Below are positions 1 through 4,871 of a stretch of DNA of 7,059 nt, in pieces. Origin of the DNA: Anaerolineae bacterium (GTDB lineage Bacteria; Chloroflexota; Anaerolineae; 4572-78; J111); NCBI GenBank assembly GCA_020433835.1, contig JAGRBY010000377.1:1-7059 (forward strand). Direction: 5' to 3'. Every line of letters starts with the position of its first letter. Within the stretch, counting starts at the first letter, position 1. The notes beneath the pieces are model-generated. The model did not search any database. It was not told where the DNA came from and was given only the letters and a program-made list of their open reading frames with translations. Both the position numbers and the translations under genes were made by a program.

Positions 1-40
1 TGTCGGTTCACGCTATTATGCTAAAACCCCAAACGATGTC

Positions 41-49
41 GGGAGCAGG
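41..49 (+). promoter_or_regulatory. Ribosome binding site favouring the ATG at 57
   Basis: The purine-rich stretch GGGAGCAGG ends 7 bases before the ATG at 57. The earlier in-frame ATGs at 18 and 36 have no comparable purine run in front of them. Starting at 57 also puts the first hydrophobic helix almost at the N-terminus, as in the paralogue at 4872. Confidence 0.5.
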
Positions 50-56
50 CAAGTTG

Positions 57-1634
57 ATGAGGGGCCTAGTCTTTGCGGGAATTTTAGCAGTTAGTGGATT
101 AGTTGCAGCATTTAGTCCGTTAACAGGTACTATTTTATGTTTGTTCGCCTTAGCCGTTTTTATTTTTACCGGTTTTAAGCCCTACCAGGGACGTAATCTG
201 CTGCTCTTATTGTATGCTCATTGTGTTGTTGGACTTGTTGTTATGGGAATGGCCATGTCCAATCCGGCGATACGTCAGTTTTTTGTTGGTCATAGTAATA
301 CAACCCTGTCATTTGAAGAGGGGTTGGCCTTACTCTTAGGCTCAGGTATCATCGGGGTTGTCGCCGCAATCGTGGTTGTAACCATCCCCTTCGCCCTGGT
401 TGTGGCGGCGGCGGCCGCAGTTGTATCGAAATGGCACGTGGGCAATGACCAAACCTTTACCTCAGCTTTCTTTCATACCCTTTACACCATTCTTTCCGTG
501 CTCCACTTTGTGGTCGTTGCTGAAGACGGCGAATTAAAAGGACATCAAGACGGCAAAGAACGGCTGGAAAAATTTGGCGGGCCGGGCTGGCTCAATGTTT
601 ATCCTCAGCAAGTGGTTGCGCTGCACATTCAGGGAAAAATCACCCGGGTGGTTGGTGCCGGAACGGTGATGCTCAAGCGCGGGGAGAGAGTTAAGGCCAT
701 CCTACCCTTAAGCCCCAAAGGCGGCGTTGCTACCATGGAAAATGTCTTAACGCGTGATCGCATCGCCCTTAATGTCTCGGTTCTTCACGCCGCCCGCATC
801 GAACCGGCAGGTGATACCCAGGTTCGCTTGCAAAAAGAAGCGGTGGCGGCTGAAGCCAACTTAAGCCAACTGATCTCCGAAAACGCTTCGTCCACCGCTG
901 TCGAAGCCGCCCAGCAGAGTGTTGAAGCGGCGCGGCAAAAGCTGCAAGCCCTAAAAAATGATCCTGTCGTTGGCGATGAACTCTTTCAAGTTTATGAAAG
1001 TATCGCCCGGTTGGCCGCTTTACGCGCCCCTGACCCCTACAATGCAGTTAAGTTTGCCATCCTCAACAATCTAAAAGACGCCATTATGTCTGAATTCTCC
1101 GAAGATCTCTTCAAGATTGAAGAAGATAACGGCGATTTAGATGCCAAAATCAATCGACGCAAGATTAAAGAGATCGAAGATTTGGTCACCAAAAAGTCGA
1201 TGGCGTTTGGGATGGGCAAAGGGACCAAACTGTTGATTGTTGATATCGCCGATATCACCTTTCCCCCGGAAATTAAAGACAAAATTGAACAACAAGTTAA
1301 AACGCTCATTGAAGAGAAAATTCAGGAAACGGAAGCCCGTATCGCCGAGTCGAAGGCCAAGGCCAATATGATTGCGGCCCGAGCCAAAGCGCAAGCGGCC
1401 ATCATGGCCGGCAAAGGCGAAGGCGAAGCCCGTGCCGCGCTCTTCCGCGAGATTCTTCGTGAGCTGAAACGTGAGCGGCTGCCGCAAGAGCAAATCGCCA
1501 GTGCGATGCTCGGCTTAATCAGCGCCACCACCTCGGTCAAAGAAATGAAGGATCTGTTCAAATCATCCTCGTTCCTCCATCGCCGCTATCCGGAGCTGAT
1601 GGCCGAGCAAGGCAATGGCAGTATGGTCGAATAA
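57..1634 (+). CDS. SPFH (band 7) domain membrane scaffold protein A
   Basis: This is a membrane-anchored SPFH protein of 525 residues from the ATG at 57; the same frame is open to an ATG at 18, which would give 538. With the ATG at 57 as residue 1, hydrophobic segments lie at about 5-25, 26-40, 47-67 and 90-125, the last long enough for one or two helices and ending in an alanine-rich run. The SPFH fold starts at about 152 (FVVVAEDGELKG). It is interrupted by an Ala/Glu/Gln-rich predicted coiled coil (about 257-300) that the paralogue at 4872 lacks, and it resumes to about 407 (VDIADITFPPEI). A charged helix follows (about 410-475), with the AKAQAAIMAGKGEGEARAALF signature shared with the paralogue. 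SPFH proteins oligomerise on membranes and organise or regulate partner proteins; the partner here is probably the S24-domain protein 67 bases downstream. The family call is firm, the cellular role unknown. Any promoter lies outside the window. Confidence 0.88.
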   Translation: MRGLVFAGILAVSGLVAAFSPLTGTILCLFALAVFIFTGFKPYQGRNLLLLLYAHCVVGLVVMGMAMSNPAIRQFFVGHSNTTLSFEEGLALLLGSGIIGVVAAIVVVTIPFALVVAAAAAVVSKWHVGNDQTFTSAFFHTLYTILSVLHFVVVAEDGELKGHQDGKERLEKFGGPGWLNVYPQQVVALHIQGKITRVVGAGTVMLKRGERVKAILPLSPKGGVATMENVLTRDRIALNVSVLHAARIEPAGDTQVRLQKEAVAAEANLSQLISENASSTAVEAAQQSVEAARQKLQALKNDPVVGDELFQVYESIARLAALRAPDPYNAVKFAILNNLKDAIMSEFSEDLFKIEEDNGDLDAKINRRKIKEIEDLVTKKSMAFGMGKGTKLLIVDIADITFPPEIKDKIEQQVKTLIEEKIQETEARIAESKAKANMIAARAKAQAAIMAGKGEGEARAALFREILRELKRERLPQEQIASAMLGLISATTSVKEMKDLFKSSSFLHRRYPELMAEQGNGSMVE

Positions 1635-1686
1635 CGCATTCGGCCCATGGCAAGACACGTATTATCGCTAAACTGAAATTGAAACC

Positions 1687-1692
1687 AGGAGA
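1687..1692 (+). promoter_or_regulatory. Ribosome binding site fixing the start at 1702
   Basis: AGGAGA lies 9 bases before the ATG at 1702. It directly abuts the in-frame GTG at 1693, which leaves no spacer, so the ATG at 1702 is the better start. Confidence 0.7.
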
Positions 1693-1701
1693 GTGAGAAC
1701 A

Positions 1702-3819
1702 ATGCTACATGATCATGTCGCAACTAGAGATAGGCGTTCCGTGCAGCGATTTGGTAGATACCCTACTGCTGCCGAGTTGCCGGATGCGACGACCAAGCCA
1801 CCGGAAACCACGGTACTTACAAACAATCCGGAGGCTGAGGCCGACACGGCGCAAAAAATCAATTTTCGTCCGTATATTCAAATTTATTGGTCACAAGATA
1901 CTCCGGCCAGCCGAACCGCTGCCGTTGATAGTTTGATGACGCTGCTCGACCTAAAGCGTCAAGCGATAAATGAAACCCGCGTTTATAAAGCCGGTATGGC
2001 CGTTGAGTGGTTACTGCCGGATGATACCGTGCAGACCCTGTACGATCATTTGACCGCAGAAACCCCGGAAAATCGACTGCCAAACATCAACACGATTTTG
2101 CTTGAGCGCGAGTCGGGCGAAGTTGAGGCCTTCGATATAAAAGCTACACCCTATCGGCATCTGAGTCTGGCCGACGGCAGCAAGATCATCAACTTGCTTG
2201 ATCGCGGGCTGGATACCGTGGCGCTGTCGAGCGGCCTGCAAGATTGGTTTAATGAGGCGCAGCGGCTTATGGTTGGCGATGGGCGCAGTGGGGTTATCGC
2301 CTGCGAAAAGGCCTTGCTGGAACTGGACGAGCAAGATTACCTAACTTCGTTAAGCAGTTTGAGTGATATTAGCAGCCTGATGCAGCTTGAATACAGCCAC
2401 GGCAAATTCCATTTGCTGTTGGCCTCTATCTTGCTCAACCAGGGCGAAAATCTCGAACGGGCTGCCGAACATTACCTCCGCGCCCGCGATGAGTATCTGG
2501 GTTCCGGCTACTTTCCGCTGCTGTCCCTGGCTTATCTGGGGCAGGCGATAGCTCTGCGGCGGCTAGGTCGACTGGATGAAGCCTGGGATGCTATTATCGA
2601 TGCCGGAGAAAATGCTCGGCCTGAAACCTCGGCGACGCTGGCCAACGTTATCCCTTTGCAGCGGGCTGTCGGACAGGAAGCAACCCTTATCAAAAAACTG
2701 GCTCAAATGAATGCCGTCCTCTATCCGGTTCGAGGCTCAGGCTTGGGCATCAATATCTTTAGCCTGGCTACCGGAGCGAAGATTATAACCCGGCAAGGGC
2801 TGGCCGAACTTGAATTTTTGACCCGCAAAGCCTATGAGACCAACGAACCCACGTTTTTGAACACCAACCAGCTTGATCTCGATCTGTCGAAGATGGCCGA
2901 CAAAGCCGGCATCGACCTGGGCGCGGTCAACTATATCCTGCAAGTTCCGTTAGGGATCGATACCGATCACAGCTTGCAGCCCGGCGATTGGCTTTTTATT
3001 GCGGCTGAGGCCAAACCGGAGAAACTGCACCAAAAACGCGTTGCGGTTTTAACCGTAGGCGATACCCTGGAGGCATCCCTAAAAATATTTGCCAACAAAA
3101 GCTCAGACCACTATTTTCTGCGGGCCGAGCACGACCAGGATGCCTCGCTGATTGTGACCCGTTACGGTGCGCCGGTTGAGGCTATCAAAGAGTATTATAA
3201 AAAGTATCAAGGCAGTGTTCGGGTTGAACATAAGCCGACCTTCGAGGTGGCGTTGACCGGGGCGGTTATCGGCGTGGTTCGCCACGGCACCATCATGGTA
3301 CCCGAGCACACCTCGGAGTGTGCGCCGACCACCGACACCGTCGTTCGCCGCATTCCGGTAGTTAGTCAGATATCGGCCGGTTTGGGCGTTATCAGCCCCA
3401 AAGATACCAATGATCATCTCTATATCGATGAGTTGGCCTGCGTTGGCGCCAATTTTGGTGTTTTGGTTGAGGGCGATAGTATGTCAGACTATGATATTTT
3501 TGCGGGGGATATCGCCCTTATTCGCCAGCAGGAAATTGTTGACAATGGCGATATTGCAGCGGTTATCATCCAAACCGCGGACAAAAGCATCGAGGTCATC
3601 AAAACCTATCACTTCTTCGACCGGCCCGGCCAGGAGCATTGGTTCCTCAAATCGGGCAGCGCCACTCATCCCCATCTTGTTGTTGTGCCTGATGAGACCC
3701 GGCTGAACGCTGTCAAACGCCTGTATCAGGGTCGATTAAAAAATGTTGAGTTTTTCGCCAACGCCGAGTTGAGGATAGCCGGTAAGTTTATAAAAAAGGT
3801 AGATATCGCCCAGTTATAA
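1702..3819 (+). CDS. TPR-like protein with tandem LexA/S24-type peptidase modules at the C-terminus
   Basis: This 705-residue soluble protein has no signal peptide or membrane helix. Residues 1-55 look disordered and 55-200 match no fold I recognise. About 225-310 contain two TPR-like helical pairs (for example LASILLNQGENLERAAEHYL and AYLGQAIALRRLGRLDEAWD). Residues about 550-700 resemble the LexA/UmuD S24 peptidase: IPVVSQISAG carries an Ala559-Gly560 site like LexA's Ala84-Gly85, GDSM gives Ser593 (34 residues later; 35 in LexA), AGDIALI follows, and EVIKTY gives Lys634 as the general base. A second, degenerate module (about 400-527) has PGDWLFI, SLKIF (Lys461) and HYFLRAEHDQDASLIV, but no serine at the expected place. 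LexA-type domains cut themselves, often prompted by RecA filaments. By inference cleavage would separate the 559-residue N-terminal part from the peptidase module. No helix-turn-helix is visible, so this is not an ordinary LexA or phage repressor. It is probably co-transcribed with the SPFH gene 67 bases upstream. The S24 call is firm, the tandem call good, the function unknown. Confidence 0.85.
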   Translation: MLHDHVATRDRRSVQRFGRYPTAAELPDATTKPPETTVLTNNPEAEADTAQKINFRPYIQIYWSQDTPASRTAAVDSLMTLLDLKRQAINETRVYKAGMAVEWLLPDDTVQTLYDHLTAETPENRLPNINTILLERESGEVEAFDIKATPYRHLSLADGSKIINLLDRGLDTVALSSGLQDWFNEAQRLMVGDGRSGVIACEKALLELDEQDYLTSLSSLSDISSLMQLEYSHGKFHLLLASILLNQGENLERAAEHYLRARDEYLGSGYFPLLSLAYLGQAIALRRLGRLDEAWDAIIDAGENARPETSATLANVIPLQRAVGQEATLIKKLAQMNAVLYPVRGSGLGINIFSLATGAKIITRQGLAELEFLTRKAYETNEPTFLNTNQLDLDLSKMADKAGIDLGAVNYILQVPLGIDTDHSLQPGDWLFIAAEAKPEKLHQKRVAVLTVGDTLEASLKIFANKSSDHYFLRAEHDQDASLIVTRYGAPVEAIKEYYKKYQGSVRVEHKPTFEVALTGAVIGVVRHGTIMVPEHTSECAPTTDTVVRRIPVVSQISAGLGVISPKDTNDHLYIDELACVGANFGVLVEGDSMSDYDIFAGDIALIRQQEIVDNGDIAAVIIQTADKSIEVIKTYHFFDRPGQEHWFLKSGSATHPHLVVVPDETRLNAVKRLYQGRLKNVEFFANAELRIAGKFIKKVDIAQL

Positions 3820-3822
3820 ACA

Positions 3823-3848
3823 AAAAGGACGACGGATGTCGCCCTTTT
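3823..3848. terminator. Hairpin terminator, probably working in both directions
   Basis: The stem GGACGAC/GTCGCCC has one A:C mismatch and a GGAT loop, and is extended by an A4/T4 pairing. Read rightwards it is followed by TTTTCT, just after the stop of the S24-domain gene. Read leftwards it is followed by TTTTTGTTTA, so it could also end the convergent minus-strand gene. Confidence 0.6.
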
Positions 3849-3855
3849 CTCCTAT

Positions 3856-3909
3856 AATCACAGCGTTCTCAGATAAACTCTATCCATCTGAGAACGCTGT
3901 GGTTTTTCT
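3856..3909 (+). terminator. Strong rho-independent terminator
   Basis: The perfect 16-bp arms at 3859-3874 (CACAGCGTTCTCAGAT) and 3886-3901 are separated by an 11-base loop and followed by GTTTTTCTT. This second hairpin comes right after the one at 3823 and closes cassette A. Its minus-strand exit side lacks a T-run, so it is directional. Confidence 0.85.
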
Positions 3910-3940
3910 TCGCAGTTACCCACGTAAATTGATACGCTTA

Positions 3941-4261
3941 TTATTCTCCACCTGTATCCACACAATACCAACAATCTAACCCATTGCCATAGGCGGTAAT
4001 AATTTCTGATCGCGCCAGCAAGGTTTCTGTAGTTGGATTTTCATCAAAGCAAACCCGCATGCGGCGAGGATGATCGGCATAATTTTTTAAGAATTCGCGG
4101 TAGGTGATGGTTTTCTTCTGCTCAAACCGGCTGGGGCAGTAGATACCGTGGCGATTGGGCAAACGCATAGCCAGTGGTTGCAAGTTGACCACCTGATCGC
4201 TAAGGTTGCCCGATTTGGCATGGTTACTTCGATGGACTCTTGTTTTTACGGGTAAAGCCAT
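3941..4261 (-). CDS. Small hypothetical protein (106 aa) with four cysteines
   Basis: I do not recognise this protein. It begins MALPVKTRVHRSNHAKSG, is rather basic in its first half, and has cysteines at 42, 71, 97 and 100, the last two as a CWYC (CxxC) pair near the C-terminus; metal binding is possible but unproven. Support for it being real: GGAG stands 5 bases before the ATG, the stretch is clearly less AT-rich than the intergenic DNA starting immediately upstream, it converges on the bidirectional hairpin at 3823, and a perfect operator-like palindrome (4282-4297) sits 20 bases ahead of the start. No membrane segment is seen. It could still be a chance frame or a gene remnant. Confidence 0.5.
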   Translation of the reverse strand: MALPVKTRVHRSNHAKSGNLSDQVVNLQPLAMRLPNRHGIYCPSRFEQKKTITYREFLKNYADHPRRMRVCFDENPTTETLLARSEIITAYGNGLDCWYCVDTGGE

Positions 4262-4281
4262 AGATGCTCCGATTTCTGGTG

Positions 4282-4297
4282 TTGTAAACGTTTACAA
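4282..4297. promoter_or_regulatory. Perfect 16-bp palindrome, LacI/CcpA-type operator candidate
   Basis: TTGTAAACGTTTACAA equals its own reverse complement. The central CG flanked by AAA/TTT in a TGTAAA-CG-TTTACA frame fits the catabolite-responsive (cre) type of site bound by LacI/GalR-family regulators. It lies 20-36 bases upstream of the minus-strand start at 4261, where a repressor could block transcription of that gene. The binding protein is not in the window. Confidence 0.55.
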
Positions 4298-4379
4298 GAT
4301 GATATGTTAGCGAATAATTAGAACATTTGTTTTAATTAACCTAATTATAGCCAATTTCCAAATATTGTCTAATAACTTT

Positions 4380-4401
4380 TAGACGTTTGGGTGGTAAACC
4401 T
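4380..4401 (+). repeat. 22-base direct repeat, copy 1
   Basis: TAGACGTTTGGGTGGTAAACCT matches the copy at 4519-4540 in 20 of 22 positions; the two differences are adjacent in the middle (GT versus AC). The outer CGTTT and AAAC parts give each copy partial dyad symmetry, as a protein-binding site might have. Confidence 0.75.
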
Positions 4402-4408
4402 TCATTTT

Positions 4409-4487
4409 AGAAACCAGGTTTTTTAGCGTTAATAGTGACATTTTTGCCTCAAACGGCTTTTAATCAAGCATCAAAAAGCTGGTTTCT
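4409..4487. repeat. Long inverted repeat between the direct repeats
   Basis: The arms at 4409-4423 (AGAAACCAGGTTTTT) and 4473-4487 (AAAAAGCTGGTTTCT) pair at 14 of 15 positions around a 49-base loop, with a single G:G mismatch. With the flanking 22-base direct repeats it looks like a small inserted element or a regulatory fold-back. No transposase-like coding potential is inside. Confidence 0.6.
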
Positions 4488-4518
4488 TACCATAATACGT
4501 GAGAGTGCAAACATAGGA

Positions 4519-4540
4519 TAGACGTTTGGACGGTAAACCT
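4519..4540 (+). repeat. 22-base direct repeat, copy 2
   Basis: TAGACGTTTGGACGGTAAACCT is the second copy of the repeat at 4380, starting 139 bases later. Its right half also forms the left side of the small hairpin at 4530-4551. Confidence 0.75.
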
Positions 4541-4551
4541 GCGGTTACCGT
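4530..4551. repeat. Short hairpin-forming inverted repeat
   Basis: ACGGT-A-AACC, loop TGC, GGTT-ACCGT pairs 9 bases with one bulged A. No T-run follows, so it is more likely a binding site or fold than a terminator. Confidence 0.4.
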
Positions 4552-4556
4552 ATGCG

Positions 4557-4575
4557 TATCGTACTGTTATCGTAC
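4557..4575 (+). repeat. Two direct TATCGTAC repeats 11 bases apart
   Basis: TATCGTAC occurs at 4557-4564 and 4568-4575. The 11-base period is about one helical turn, so both copies face the same side of the DNA, as in tandem activator or response-regulator sites. The copies are short and could be chance. Confidence 0.4.
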
Positions 4576-4611
4576 CCTTCTTAACATTAACCTGAAATTA
4601 AATATTGTTAA

Positions 4612-4627
4612 TAGTACTTTAGTACTA
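4612..4627. repeat. Perfect 7-bp inverted repeat
   Basis: TAGTACT, spacer TT, AGTACTA. It lies about 45 bases upstream of the -35 element at 4671 and could be an upstream regulator site. Confidence 0.4.
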
Positions 4628-4645
4628 GACTCTTTTTCGATTAAG

Positions 4646-4665
4646 TATGTTAATATATTAACATA
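4646..4665. promoter_or_regulatory. Perfect 20-bp palindrome just upstream of the -35 box
   Basis: The half-site TATGTTAATA is followed by its exact reverse complement. It ends 5 bases before the -35 hexamer at 4671. That position suits a dimeric regulator touching RNA polymerase, either an activator or a repressor. The regulator is not identifiable here. Confidence 0.65.
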
Positions 4666-4670
4666 ACGTA

Positions 4671-4699
4671 TTGACATAAGACGCAATTTCGAATATTAT
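4671..4699 (+). promoter_or_regulatory. Near-consensus sigma70-type promoter of cassette B
   Basis: The -35 is TTGACA (4671-4676), the spacer is 17 bases, and the -10 is TATTAT (4694-4699). Transcription would start near 4706, giving a leader of about 165 bases before the ATG at 4872. This is the best promoter match I see in the window and it points at the SPFH-KAP gene pair. Confidence 0.75.
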
Positions 4700-4701
4700 G
4701 T

Positions 4702-4818
4702 AAATAAGTCAGGTGTTTTAGTTCTGAGCTAACAGTTTGATACGGTTTGTATTGGCATAATATTCGACTTTTTGTTAAATGTCAATAGGTATCAAAAAGT
4801 TGGGGTGTTGGCTTATTT
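4702..4818 (+). promoter_or_regulatory. Structured 5' leader with three nested stems
   Basis: Three concentric pairings are visible. The outer one is 4702-4711 with 4809-4818 (10 bp, one G:U), the middle one 4736-4743 with 4789-4796 (TTTGATAC/GTATCAAA, 8 bp), and the inner one 4750-4757 with 4780-4787 (8 bp, one G:U). The first few outer bases may precede the transcription start. No known riboswitch class is recognised, and AT-rich DNA can yield such stems by chance. Confidence 0.4.
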
Positions 4819-4860
4819 GAGGCTAACTATCTAACGTGATTATTTGGGTAACCGTCTGAG

Positions 4861-4866
4861 AGGGGG
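4861..4866 (+). promoter_or_regulatory. Ribosome binding site for SPFH protein B
   Basis: AGGGGG stands 5 bases before the ATG at 4872 and fixes this start, which opens directly into the first membrane helix. Confidence 0.7.
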
Positions 4867-4871
4867 ATACT

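Larger units (their letters stand above)
4262..4645. other. AT-rich intergenic region without a credible gene
   Basis: No open frame here has a good start and ribosome site. The region holds the palindrome at 4282, the direct repeats at 4380 and 4519, the inverted repeat at 4409-4487, and small symmetric elements at 4530, 4557 and 4612, all listed separately. It lies between the minus-strand small gene and the promoter of cassette B, so it is a divergent control region. Confidence 0.6.

Noticed and set aside
1693..1701. GTG at 1693 as the start of the S24-domain gene
   Set aside because: The AGGAGA ribosome site touches this GTG directly, leaving no spacer; the ATG at 1702 has a normal 9-base spacing.
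1861..2160. Helix-turn-helix DNA-binding domain at the N-terminus of the S24-domain protein
   Set aside because: Residues 55-150 contain no recognisable helix-turn-helix pattern, so an ordinary LexA or phage-repressor assignment is not supported.
3410..3706. 98-residue frame on the + strand within the S24-domain gene
   Set aside because: It is a shadow frame inside a region whose main frame encodes the conserved S24 peptidase motifs.
4321..4332. SOS box of the GAAC-N4-GTTC type near the S24-domain gene
   Set aside because: The sequence is GAAC-ATTT-GTTT, one mismatch from the core; in AT-rich DNA this is expected by chance, and it is not in front of the S24-domain gene.
4380..4540. CRISPR array
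   Set aside because: Only two imperfect repeat copies 139 bases apart with an inverted repeat between them, no regular spacers and no cas gene.
4409..4818. Retron-type or other reverse-transcribed non-coding RNA in the intergenic region
   Set aside because: Inverted repeats are present, but no reverse transcriptase gene lies in the window and the neighbours are SPFH and KAP genes.
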